A DNA stretch of 47,421 nt from an uncultured Lachnospiraceae bacterium (GTDB lineage Bacteria > Bacillota > Clostridia > Lachnospirales > Lachnospiraceae), in the NCBI GenBank assembly GCA_946632055.1, contig CAMPAR010000007.1, forward strand, positions 1 to 47,421, written 5' to 3'. Positions within the stretch are counted from its first letter, which is position 1, and each line of letters opens with the position of its first letter. Below, piece by piece: positions 34,487 to 42,584 of the stretch. Both the position numbers and the translations under genes were made by a program. The notes beneath the pieces are model-generated. The model did not search any database. It was given only the letters and a program-made list of their open reading frames with translations, and was not told where the DNA came from.

Positions 34487-35386
34487 TTACAGTTCGCCGA
34501 TCCCCTTAATGCGGTAGCTGACAAACGCAAACTTCTTACTGTCCGGAGACCAGGAGTTCACGTTGATCGTGCCCTGTCCGCCGAAAAGCTTCACGAGCGT
34601 CTTTACATCCGAGCCGTCTGCGTTCATGAGGCGGAGCTCCACGTGCTTGTGCGGTACATGCTGGTTCGGCTCGAGATCGCCCTTCTTATAGGCGATCATC
34701 ACGACCTTCTCGCGGTCCGGCGAGATGTGCGGGAACCAGGTGTTCCAGTTCTCGTCAAAGGTCATCTGAGTCTGCTCCGAACCGTCCGCCTTCATGCGCC
34801 AGGCCTGCATCAGGCCGGTGCGGACCGAATTGAACCAGATATATTCACCGGCGGAATCGTATTCCGGGCCGTCATTCAGGTCATGCGCAAAGGTCAGCTG
34901 CTTCTCCACGCCGCCCTCGACAGGGATCGTGTAGATATCGAATTCGCCGTCGCGGCAGGCACAGTACGCGAGCGTCTTCCCGTCCGGAGAGATGCCGTGC
35001 AGATAGCTCGGCGCCAGCGGCGTAATGAGTCTCGGGACGCCGCCCGTAATCGGGAGCGTATACACGCGCGACTGATGGTCTTCCTTCGTGCCGTGGGAGA
35101 CGGCGAGCATCTTACCGTCAAAGCTGATCACATGGTCGTTGTTGCAGTTGTCGACAAAGTCCGAGTCGATCATCTCCTCTTCCTTCGTCGCAAGGTCGAT
35201 CTTCCAGATGCGGCCCTCGCTGTTATAATACAGCGACTTTCCGTCCGGCGACCAGTTCGGCGCTTCGATCACCTTGTCGTACTCTTTGACGACGGTGCGG
35301 TCCCCGGTCTCGAGGTCATAAATCTCCAGGATGGACTCGTCGTCATCCCGGTACCAGGGGTTGTCATACTTGGATAAATCAGGCAT
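34487..35386 (-). CDS. TolB/PD40-type beta-propeller protein
   Basis: 299 residues starting MPDLSKYDNPWYRDDD after CGGAGGAAAAGAT; the longer frame from 35413 has no ribosome site. Repeated PD40 blades are visible: APNWSPDGKSLYYNSEG, LHGISPDGKTLAYC, GPEYDSAGEYIWFNSVRTG, FPHISPDREKVVMIAY, and NSWSPDSKKFAFVSYR. No signal peptide and no C-terminal peptidase, so this is a stand-alone cytosolic propeller of the WD40-like PD40 or oligogalacturonate-lyase-like type. Function unknown. Its leader contains the palindrome at 35423-35478. Confidence 0.83.
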   Translation of the reverse strand: MPDLSKYDNPWYRDDDESILEIYDLETGDRTVVKEYDKVIEAPNWSPDGKSLYYNSEGRIWKIDLATKEEEMIDSDFVDNCNNDHVISFDGKMLAVSHGTKEDHQSRVYTLPITGGVPRLITPLAPSYLHGISPDGKTLAYCACRDGEFDIYTIPVEGGVEKQLTFAHDLNDGPEYDSAGEYIWFNSVRTGLMQAWRMKADGSEQTQMTFDENWNTWFPHISPDREKVVMIAYKKGDLEPNQHVPHKHVELRLMNADGSDVKTLVKLFGGQGTINVNSWSPDSKKFAFVSYRIKGIGEL

Positions 35387-35422
35387 ATCTTTTCCTCCGT
35401 TCCTTGTAATCACGATCCTTTA

Positions 35423-35478
35423 AGACAGAGGGACGGTTCTTTTGTCTCGGGAGACAAAAGAACCGTCCCTCTGTCTTC
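35423..35478. repeat. Long perfect palindrome, copy 2
   Basis: A 27-base arm (35423-35449) pairs exactly with 35452-35478 across a two-base loop. It shares the core GACGGTTCTTTTGTC with copy 1. The one internal difference (G to A in the left arm) is matched by C to T in the right arm. It lies in the leader of the PD40 gene. Confidence 0.85.
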
Positions 35479-35501
35479 TCTGTCTCCTATCTTTGCAAAC
35501 A

Positions 35502-35537
35502 AAAATACCACCTGCAGCCGTAACTGTCAAGTGGCAT
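35502..35537 (-). terminator. Terminator of the second MATE gene
   Basis: On the minus strand TGCCACTTG pairs with CAGGTGGTA (one G-U pair, one mismatch), followed by TTTTTG. Confidence 0.7.
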
Positions 35538-35562
35538 TTCCGTGTCTTATGTACTCCCCGGT

Positions 35563-36933
35563 TTACTTCTCCCCGGAGCTTTTGATTTTCTTGATCCACT
35601 TGCCGGAGCGAAGGCGGATGACGCACCAGATCGCCTTCAGGACCTGGTCAATCTTCAGGAAGAAGTAGATCCAGAAGGCCGGCAGGTGCAGGACGAGTCC
35701 CGCGAGGATCCCCAGCGGAAGCGAAGCGACCCAGAGGAAAATATTGTCGGCGGCCATCAGGACCTTCGTGTCTCCGCCGCCGCGGAGCACGCCCTTCGTC
35801 ATGATGCTGTTTGTCGCCTGGAAGAGCATGATAATCGCAATCGCGTTCATCAGCTGATGCGCGATGTGCTGCGTGTTTTCGTTCAGATGATAGGAGTTGA
35901 TCACCGGCGTACTGATGGAGAGAATGACCGCCGCCGAGAAAAGACCGAGCAGGAATCCGACGCCGAGGAAAGCGTAGCCCTGATCCTGCGCGTCTTCTCT
36001 GCGCCCTTCTCCGAGCGTCTGTCCGGTAATGATCGCGCCGGCCTGTGAGAAGCCCTGAGTCAGGACGGAAGAAAGCTGCTGCGTCACGGTTGTCACCGCG
36101 TTCGCCGCCACGAAATCCCCGCCGATCCGGCCGATCACCATCGCGACCGAGTTGTTGCCGAGCGCCAGGATTCCGTCGGAAATCAGCACCGGGATGCTGA
36201 TGCGGATATATTCCTTTACGAGATCGCCGGTCTTCATGAAGAGGTCCTTCACGCGGAAATGGATCGCTTCGTCCTTGAAGAAAAGGTAGCCGCAGATGAT
36301 CGCAAATTCGAAGACGCGCGCGATGAGCGTTCCGAGCGCCGCACCGGCAACGCCCATTTCCGGCGCGCCGAGCTTGCCGAAAATGAAGATCCAGTTCGCG
36401 CCGACGTTGATGAAGAAAGCCGCGATCGAAGTGATGAGCGGGATCTTCGCTTTCCCGACGGCCCGAAGGACAATCGTTGTCGTAAGCGACAGTCCGAGCA
36501 TAAAATAGGTCACGACCGACCAGCGAAGATAGGTGTCGCCGAATTCGATAATCGGTGCTTCATTCGTGTAAATCTTCATGATCGTCGTCGGGGCGACGGC
36601 CGTAAAGACCGCGAAAAGCGCCGCGATCGTAATCGTGAGCCGCAGCATGATCGCCACACTCTTCCTCATGTCCAGCTGATCCTTCATCCCGTAGTAGCGG
36701 GAGACCAGCACCGACGCGCCCATGGAAAGTCCCATGCAGAGAATGTGGTAGATGTTGATGAAGGTGTTCGCAAGCGATACGGCCGACAGCTCATTCTGCC
36801 CGACCTGCCCGACCATGATCGTATCCATCATATTGACGCCGACCGTGATCAGGCTCTGCGCCGCGATCGGAAGCGCCACAACTGCCACCGTTTTATAAAA
36901 CCCCTTATCCTTAGCGATTAATTTTCCAAGCAT
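35563..36933 (-). CDS. MATE-family efflux transporter
   Basis: 456 residues, about twelve membrane segments. N-terminal half: VALPIAAQSLITVGVNMMDT followed by IMVGQVGQNELSAVSLAN; second half: ISIPVLISDGILALGNNSVA. The C-terminus is basic. It belongs to the same family as the protein at 1546-2913 but is clearly a different member. AAGGAGAAAG precedes the ATG. It has its own promoter region and terminator. Substrate unknown. Confidence 0.92.
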   Translation of the reverse strand: MLGKLIAKDKGFYKTVAVVALPIAAQSLITVGVNMMDTIMVGQVGQNELSAVSLANTFINIYHILCMGLSMGASVLVSRYYGMKDQLDMRKSVAIMLRLTITIAALFAVFTAVAPTTIMKIYTNEAPIIEFGDTYLRWSVVTYFMLGLSLTTTIVLRAVGKAKIPLITSIAAFFINVGANWIFIFGKLGAPEMGVAGAALGTLIARVFEFAIICGYLFFKDEAIHFRVKDLFMKTGDLVKEYIRISIPVLISDGILALGNNSVAMVIGRIGGDFVAANAVTTVTQQLSSVLTQGFSQAGAIITGQTLGEGRREDAQDQGYAFLGVGFLLGLFSAAVILSISTPVINSYHLNENTQHIAHQLMNAIAIIMLFQATNSIMTKGVLRGGGDTKVLMAADNIFLWVASLPLGILAGLVLHLPAFWIYFFLKIDQVLKAIWCVIRLRSGKWIKKIKSSGEK

Positions 36934-36961
36934 ACTCTTTCTCCTTATTCATACAGGAGAT

Positions 36962-36991
36962 ATTATAACACCGAAATTGATAGCATGCTAT
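36962..36991 (-). promoter_or_regulatory. MATE promoter region with a 12-base palindrome
   Basis: On the minus strand TATAAT (36962-36967) lacks a normal -35 box. The place where one should be is occupied by the perfect palindrome ATAGCATGCTAT (36980-36991), a likely regulator site. Confidence 0.5.
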
Positions 36992-37033
36992 TGACATTTG
37001 CAACAAAGATATGACGTTTTCAAACCTTTTTTC

Positions 37034-38269
37034 CTATTTTCCGCCGTAAAAGGGTGATAAAAGGTCAAAAACGATCCGGTTGCTGTCGACGGAGCGCTCG
37101 CCGCAGTCGATCTGACCGGCGTGATCGTGCAGGCGAAGACAGAGCTTTGCAAGAGGCTTCAGATGCAGGGCGGAAAAGATACCCGCGAAGCGAAGGAAGA
37201 CGCGGTCGGCGAAGGCGTGCAGACGGATTTCTCCGTACAGCGAGCCGCAGCTGATCCTTAGCGCCTTCCCGGTATAGGCGCGGTAGGCATCGATCAGGGA
37301 CTGCGTGAAGCTCCGCCCCTCTTTTCTGTCCGCACGGAGGACCCTGCGAAGCGCTTCGTCGGAGCGGACGCGCAGCACCCGGTCTTCCAGGCAGAGGGAG
37401 ACGTTTTCCGGCGTCAGGAACCAGCTCCGGCGCGATTTCATCGGCGTTTCGCGGATTTCTTTTAAGAGCGCTCCGGCAAAGGCTTCCGGGGGCTCTTCAG
37501 TGACTTCCTCAGGCCTTCCCGGATCGCCGCTTTCCTTTGCGCCGCCGCCTTCGTATGCATGAAGCGCATAGCGGATCCATTCCCGGTATTCCGGGAAAAG
37601 GGCCCGATTCTCTGCCCACTCGCCCGCCTGCCTCTTGGAAAGCACCAGATTATCCTTCTTGTAGGCCAGGACTCTCAGAAGATTCAGCGTAAAGTATACG
37701 GGGTCCTTCCGGATCTCCTGCTCCGCCCCGCAGATATCTCCTTCAATGCTCTCAAGATACTTTCCGGAATCCGGGAGCTCGAAAACCTCCGGGACCGGCG
37801 CCCCGTACAGGCAGAGGCCAAACAGCCTCAGGATCATGAAGTGCGCCGCGAGGTCCGGGTCCGTCCCCTTCATTTTTTCAATATAGTCCGCGGGATTCTC
37901 TTCAAACCAGCCCCGGTGCGCCTCCGAAAAATGCAGCGAAAAGGGCGTCGGAAAGACGAAGGGCCGGCAGGATTCGGAGCGCACGACGCTCATCTCGATG
38001 CCCTTCTTCGGTCCGCGGGAGGACAGCAAAAGGACCGCCTCCATAAAAGCCCTCTTTTCCCTGTCCTCCGGCTCCTCCTTCACGACAACGATCAGGTCGA
38101 GATCGCTGTTCTTCTCATTGAAACAGCCCATCGCGGCAGACCCGTGGAGATACACGCCGACGAGATTCCCGGGAAAAGCGCCGATGGCTTTCTCCGTGAA
38201 ATCCTGCAGGATCTTCTGTATATTTTCCGGCAGCGCCCTGAGGCGCTGATCTGTGAATCTGTCATTCAT
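37034..38269 (-). CDS. Aminoglycoside adenylyltransferase-like nucleotidyltransferase with extra C-terminal region
   Basis: 411 residues from ATG 38269. The N-terminal nucleotidyltransferase has the polymerase-beta motif GS...DLD: Gly43, Ser44, Asp56 and Asp58 in LHGSAAMGCFNEKNSDLDLI. The next region (to about 255) is like the DUF4111/AadA helical domain, with YFTLNLLRVLAYKKDNLVLS. AadA/ANT(9) enzymes are about 260 residues, so about 150 residues remain after a Gly/Glu/Pro-rich linker. That part (for example WFLTPENVSLCLEDRVLRVR) is not one I can name. A promoter whose -10 box covers ATG 38305 shows the longer frame is not the real start. Resistance to streptomycin/spectinomycin is possible but should not be assumed. 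Confidence 0.8.
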   Translation of the reverse strand: MNDRFTDQRLRALPENIQKILQDFTEKAIGAFPGNLVGVYLHGSAAMGCFNEKNSDLDLIVVVKEEPEDREKRAFMEAVLLLSSRGPKKGIEMSVVRSESCRPFVFPTPFSLHFSEAHRGWFEENPADYIEKMKGTDPDLAAHFMILRLFGLCLYGAPVPEVFELPDSGKYLESIEGDICGAEQEIRKDPVYFTLNLLRVLAYKKDNLVLSKRQAGEWAENRALFPEYREWIRYALHAYEGGGAKESGDPGRPEEVTEEPPEAFAGALLKEIRETPMKSRRSWFLTPENVSLCLEDRVLRVRSDEALRRVLRADRKEGRSFTQSLIDAYRAYTGKALRISCGSLYGEIRLHAFADRVFLRFAGIFSALHLKPLAKLCLRLHDHAGQIDCGERSVDSNRIVFDLLSPFYGGK

Positions 38270-38300
38270 ATTCGTCTTCTGTCCTTTTATTGATGCCACA

Positions 38301-38329
38301 ATCATAATTCATCTCTTAAAGCCTGTCAA
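38301..38329 (-). promoter_or_regulatory. Promoter of the nucleotidyltransferase gene
   Basis: On the minus strand a perfect TTGACA (38324-38329), 17 bases and TATGAT (38301-38306). Transcription would start near 38294, downstream of the in-frame ATG at 38305. Confidence 0.8.
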
Positions 38330-38382
38330 CCAAACATGAAAAGAGGCAGGATGCCCGGCCATCCCGCATGGTTCTATGCCGA

Positions 38383-38431
38383 TGCAATATCCAGTTCGTA
38401 TATTGCACTTTAAGCCAATTTACTATATAAT
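38383..38431 (+). promoter_or_regulatory. metF-metH operon promoter with an overlapping dyad operator
   Basis: TTGCAC (38403-38408), 17 bases, TATAAT (38426-38431). The 8-bp dyad TGCAATAT (38383-38390) / ATATTGCA (38400-38407) covers most of the -35 box, a classic repressor position. The leader is only about 30 bases, too short for an S-box or cobalamin riboswitch. Confidence 0.7.
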
Positions 38432-38466
38432 GCTAAGCAAGTCCATTCTCTTTCGGAGGTTCTGAC

Positions 38467-39345
38467 ATGCGTATTATTGACCGGATCACTGCACCTGCTC
38501 CCACAATCTCCTTTGAAATCTTTCCGCCGAAGACCACGGCCGGAATCGAGTCCGTTCTCACGGCGGCGGGCAAAATCGCCGCGCTTTCGCCGGACTTCAT
38601 CAGCGTCACCTACGGCGCGGGCGGAAGCGGTCGGGGCCGCTTTACCGGACGGATCGCCGGCGAGCTGCAGAAAAGCTCGGGCATTCCCGTCCTTGCGCAT
38701 CTGACCTGCGTGACGCAGACCCGGGAAAGCCTTATAAAGACCGTGGAGGAATACCGGCAGCTCGGCATCGAAAATATCCTTGCGCTTCGCGGAGATCTCC
38801 CGGAAAGCGGCGTGCGGGAAACCGAGTTTCTCCATGCCTCCGACCTCGTGCGGGAGCTTCACGCGCTCGGCGGCTTCTGCATCGGCGGCGCCTGCTATCC
38901 CGAAGGGCATGTGGAATCCGCCCATAAGTCCGAGGACATCCGCCATCTGAAGGAAAAGGTGGACGCGGGCTGTGACTTCCTCACGACCCAGATGTTCTTC
39001 GACAACAACATCTACTACAATTTCCTCTACCGCGTGCGGGAGACCGGCATCCGCGTCCCCGTGCTTCCGGGCATCATGCCGATCACGACCGCGAATCAGC
39101 TGAAGCGCTCCGTCGAGATGTCCGGCACCAATGTACCGGAGCGCTTCCGGGCCATTGTCGATTACTTCGGGGACACGCCGGAGGCCATGAAGCAGGCCGG
39201 AATCGTCTACGCGAGCGACCAGATCATCGACCTTCTCGCGAACGGTATCAATCACATCCACGTCTACTCGATGAACAAGCCCGAAGTCGCGGAAGGCATT
39301 CTGCGGAATCTCTCCGGAATTCTCGGAAAAGAGGGCCTCGCGTGA
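38467..39345 (+). CDS. metF: 5,10-methylenetetrahydrofolate reductase
   Basis: 292 residues of the MetF TIM-barrel flavoprotein family. Elements: TISFEIFPPKTTAGIE with the catalytic Glu of the FEFFPPK motif, DFISVTYGAGGS, LAHLTCV, ILALRGDLP with the FAD/folate-binding Asp, and FLTTQMFFDNN. It reduces methylene-THF to methyl-THF, the methyl donor for methionine synthase. CGGAGGTTCTGAC precedes the ATG. Its stop overlaps the next start (GTGA), and metH follows, making a complete methyl-transfer unit. Confidence 0.95.
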   Translation: MRIIDRITAPAPTISFEIFPPKTTAGIESVLTAAGKIAALSPDFISVTYGAGGSGRGRFTGRIAGELQKSSGIPVLAHLTCVTQTRESLIKTVEEYRQLGIENILALRGDLPESGVRETEFLHASDLVRELHALGGFCIGGACYPEGHVESAHKSEDIRHLKEKVDAGCDFLTTQMFFDNNIYYNFLYRVRETGIRVPVLPGIMPITTANQLKRSVEMSGTNVPERFRAIVDYFGDTPEAMKQAGIVYASDQIIDLLANGINHIHVYSMNKPEVAEGILRNLSGILGKEGLA

Positions 39346-40013
39346 CGGCCGCGAAGGAGGACTTCCGGCTCGGATGCGGCAGGGCGGATTTCAGGCTGGA
39401 GTCTAAGGAAATCCGCCGGCAGGATGTCTGGCGCTATCTCGGATACCGCGGGAGCGTTCCGGACGCGGCGGTGAGGGAAGCCGTCGAGGAAGCCATTGAA
39501 AAGCTTCTTCCCGTCCTCGAGGCGCGCGCAGTTTACCGCTTTTTCCCGCTCGAAATAATTCAGGCGGAAGAGCCTTTTCTTTCCTTCGCCGGGATCCGCA
39601 CGAAGAGCCGGGATCTTTCGAAAAATCTTTCCGGCTGCCATGAGGTCATCCTGTTTGCGGCAACGCTCGGGCCGGGACCGGACCGGCTGATCCGGCGCGC
39701 GGAAGTCTCGCATATCTCGGAAGCCGTGATTCTGCAGGCAGTCGCCGCCGACGCGATTGAGCTGGTCTGCGACCGGCTGAACGAAAAGCTGCGGCTTCTT
39801 GCCGCCCGCGAAGGCTGTGTCCTGCGCCCCCGCTATTCGCCCGGCTACGGAGATTTTCCGCTGGAAGTCCAGCGGGAATTCCTGCAGGTCTTAAGCGCCG
39901 GGAAGGAAATCGGCCTGACCCTGACGGAGGGCCTTCTGATGGCGCCGTCAAAGTCCGTGACCGCCGTGATCGGCGTAGGCCGGGAACGAGAAGCTGCTGA
40001 GTCCGAAGATTAA
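39342..40013 (+). CDS. Stand-alone methionine synthase activation domain
   Basis: 223 residues matching the C-terminal reactivation domain of MetH (Met_synt_B12), which binds SAM and remethylates oxidised cobalamin. The diagnostic stretch is RPRYSPGYGDFPLEVQREFL, then LTEGLLMAPSKSVTAVIGVG. Translation starts at GTG 39342 overlapping the metF stop, so coupling is likely. It supplies in trans the domain missing from the 825-residue MetH encoded 30 bases downstream. The SAM-binding RxxxGY pattern (RPRYSPGY) is intact. Confidence 0.9.
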   Translation: MTAAKEDFRLGCGRADFRLESKEIRRQDVWRYLGYRGSVPDAAVREAVEEAIEKLLPVLEARAVYRFFPLEIIQAEEPFLSFAGIRTKSRDLSKNLSGCHEVILFAATLGPGPDRLIRRAEVSHISEAVILQAVAADAIELVCDRLNEKLRLLAAREGCVLRPRYSPGYGDFPLEVQREFLQVLSAGKEIGLTLTEGLLMAPSKSVTAVIGVGREREAAESED

Positions 40014-40043
40014 AAATCTTCCTGAAATCTGAAAGGAGCACCC

Positions 40044-42521
40044 ATGAATACGACCATCGAAAGACTTCAGAACGAGCGCCTTTTCTGGGACGGAGGCACC
40101 GGTTCCATCCTGCAGGCACGGGGCTTACAGCCCGGGGAACTGCCTGAAACCTGGAACCTGACAAACCCCTCGGCGATCGAGGAGCTTGCCTATGAATACT
40201 ACTGTGCCGGTTCCGATATCGTGAATACCAATACCTTCGGCCTGAACGCGCTGAAATTTCCGGGACAGGTTGCAAAAATCGCCGCGTCCGCCGTGGAAAT
40301 CACGAAGAGGGCGCGCGCCCGGGCCGGGCGTCCGGATGCCCTCGTCGCACTCGATCTCGGCCCGACAGGCAAGCTTCTTGCGCCTCTCGGAGATCTTGAC
40401 TTCGAGCGCGCCGTCTCGCTGTACGGAGAAGTTGCGGAGGCGGGCACGAAGGCAGGCGCGGACCTGATCCTCATCGAGACCATGGGCGATCTCTACGAAG
40501 CGAAAGCCGCGGTGCTCGGCGCGAAGGAGCACTCCGATCTTCCGGTCTGCGTCACCTTCACCTTTGACGGAAAGGGCAAGCTCCTGACCGGCGGAAACCC
40601 CGCGGCGGCCGTTGCCGTCTTTGAGGGGCTCGGCGTCTCGGCCATCGGCATGAACTGCGGCCTCGGGCCTGTTGAGATGCTGCCGCTCGTCCGCGAGTTC
40701 GCCGCGCTTTCCTCGATCCCGGTCATCATCACGCCGAATGCGGGCCTTCCCTTCGTCGAAAACGGGAAAACGGTCTATCCTCTCTCCCCCGGAGCCTTTG
40801 CAGCGGCGATGCGGGATGTCGCTTCGGCCGGCGTCCAGATCCTCGGCGGCTGCTGCGGCACGACGCCCGATCACATCCGCGCGATGATTGAAGCCGTCGC
40901 GGACATTCCTTACCGCCCGCAGACGGAAAAAGCGCACTGCTTCGCCGCCGGTTTTTCCGGCGCGCTCGAGATCGGAAAGAAGCCGCTCGTCATCGGCGAA
41001 CGCATCAATCCGACCGGAAAGAAGCGCTTCAAGGAGGCGCTTCAGAAGCATGATATCGACTACATTCTTTCCCAGGCGATCGAGCAGGAGGACGCCGGGG
41101 CGGATATCCTGGACGTCAATGTGGGGCTTCCGGGAATCGACGAGCCCGGGCTCATGCAGGATGCCGTGACGGCCGTGCAGAGCGTCACCGCCCTTCCCCT
41201 GCAGATTGATACGACGGACCCAGCGGCGCTCGAACGCGGCCTCCGTAACGTGAACGGCAAGGCGCTCGTGAACTCCGTGAACGGCAAGGAAGAGAGCCTG
41301 AACACCGTACTTCCGATCGTCAGAAAATACGGCGGCGTTCTCGTCTGTCTGCCGCTCGATGAAGGCGGAATCCCGGAGACCGCCGAGGGACGCCTCCGGA
41401 TTGCGAGGAAAATCGTCTCGGCCGCCGAAAGCTTCGGCATTCAGAAAAAGAACCTCGTCTTTGATGGGCTGACGATGGCGGTCTCCGCCGATCCGAAGCT
41501 CGGCCGCGTCACGCTTCAGACCATCCGGCTGATCCGTGAGGAGCTCGGCCTTCCGACGATTCTCGGCGTTTCGAACGTCTCCTTCGGACTGCCGCTTAGG
41601 GAAAACCTGAACGCGGCCTTCCTCACGATGTCGCTCGAGGAGGGGCTTTCCCTCGCGATCATCAATCCCAATAACGACGCCGTCATGAGCGCTTACCGCT
41701 CGTACCTCGCGCTTTCGGAGCAGGATCCGCAGTTCTCGGGCTATATCGGCTGCTACGCCGGCATGGAGAAGAAAACTTCGGTAAAGAAAAAGGCCGGCGG
41801 CGCTCCGGAAAGTGCCTCAGACGCCTCTTCTGCGGCTAAAGACACTTCGGACGGTAAAACATCCGCCTCCGGGCCTGACAGCCCCGAAAGCGGCCTGAAA
41901 CGGCTTTATGAAGCTATCCTGAAGGGTCTTTCCGCCCCGGCGAAGGAACTCGCCCGGGAAGCACTGAAAAATACCGCCCCGCTCGAACTCGTGAACGGCA
42001 CCCTGATCCCCGCGCTCGATAAAGTCGGCAAGGGCTTCGAGAGCGGCCGGATTTATCTTCCGCAGCTTCTCATGAGCGCGGAGGCAGCACAGGCCGCCTT
42101 TGCCGCCGTGAGAGACCGGATGGCCGCCTCCGGCGCCTCCGAGTCCGCCGCCAAAGGCCGCGTGATCCTTGCGACCGTCAAGAACGATATCCACGACATC
42201 GGAAAGAATATCGTGAAGGTCATGCTGGAAAACTACGGCTATGAGGTGCTCGATCTCGGGCGGGACGTTCCGCCGGAAACCATCGTCGATACCGCCATTG
42301 CCGAAGACATCCGCCTCGTCGGGCTTTCCGCCCTCATGACAACTACCGTTGTCAGCATGGAAGAAACGATCCGGCTTCTTCGCGAGAAAAAGCCGGATAC
42401 AAAAGTAGTGGTGGGCGGCGCCGTCATGACGGCCGATTACGCCGCCGCCATCGGCGCGGATTACTATGCGAAGGACGCGATGGAAACCGTCCGCTTTGCC
42501 GACCGCGTCTTTTCGAACTGA
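40044..42521 (+). CDS. metH: Cobalamin-dependent methionine synthase lacking the activation domain
   Basis: 825 residues. Homocysteine-binding barrel (1-290) with zinc ligands Cys205 (GMNCG) and Cys270/Cys271 (GGCCGTTPDH). Pterin-binding barrel (about 310-575) with GERINPTGKKRF, DVNVGLPG and QIDTTDP. A Ser/Ala/Lys/Asp-rich linker (about 577-617). Cobalamin cap helices (about 618-700). Rossmann B12 domain with DIHDIGKN, where His717 is the lower cobalt ligand, GLSALMTTT and GGAVMTADYA. It transfers a methyl group from methyl-THF to homocysteine. Full-length MetH has about 1200 residues; the missing C-terminal domain is the preceding gene. AAAGGAGCACCC precedes the ATG. Confidence 0.95.
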   Translation: MNTTIERLQNERLFWDGGTGSILQARGLQPGELPETWNLTNPSAIEELAYEYYCAGSDIVNTNTFGLNALKFPGQVAKIAASAVEITKRARARAGRPDALVALDLGPTGKLLAPLGDLDFERAVSLYGEVAEAGTKAGADLILIETMGDLYEAKAAVLGAKEHSDLPVCVTFTFDGKGKLLTGGNPAAAVAVFEGLGVSAIGMNCGLGPVEMLPLVREFAALSSIPVIITPNAGLPFVENGKTVYPLSPGAFAAAMRDVASAGVQILGGCCGTTPDHIRAMIEAVADIPYRPQTEKAHCFAAGFSGALEIGKKPLVIGERINPTGKKRFKEALQKHDIDYILSQAIEQEDAGADILDVNVGLPGIDEPGLMQDAVTAVQSVTALPLQIDTTDPAALERGLRNVNGKALVNSVNGKEESLNTVLPIVRKYGGVLVCLPLDEGGIPETAEGRLRIARKIVSAAESFGIQKKNLVFDGLTMAVSADPKLGRVTLQTIRLIREELGLPTILGVSNVSFGLPLRENLNAAFLTMSLEEGLSLAIINPNNDAVMSAYRSYLALSEQDPQFSGYIGCYAGMEKKTSVKKKAGGAPESASDASSAAKDTSDGKTSASGPDSPESGLKRLYEAILKGLSAPAKELAREALKNTAPLELVNGTLIPALDKVGKGFESGRIYLPQLLMSAEAAQAAFAAVRDRMAASGASESAAKGRVILATVKNDIHDIGKNIVKVMLENYGYEVLDLGRDVPPETIVDTAIAEDIRLVGLSALMTTTVVSMEETIRLLREKKPDTKVVVGGAVMTADYAAAIGADYYAKDAMETVRFADRVFSN

Positions 42522-42542
42522 ACCGAACCCCAAAACGAAAAG

Positions 42543-42579
42543 GGCCGCTGATTGTTGAAATCAGCGGCCGTATTATTTT
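42543..42579. terminator. Bidirectional rho-independent terminator
   Basis: GGCCGCTGATT (42543-42553) pairs perfectly with AATCAGCGGCC (42559-42569), followed by TATTATTTT. On the minus strand it is followed by CCTTTTCGTTTT, so it also serves the convergent gene. Confidence 0.9.
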
Positions 42580-42584
42580 GCCGG

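Noticed and set aside
38432-38466. S-box or cobalamin riboswitch before metF.
   Set aside because: A good promoter lies about 30 bases before the start codon, leaving no room for either motif.
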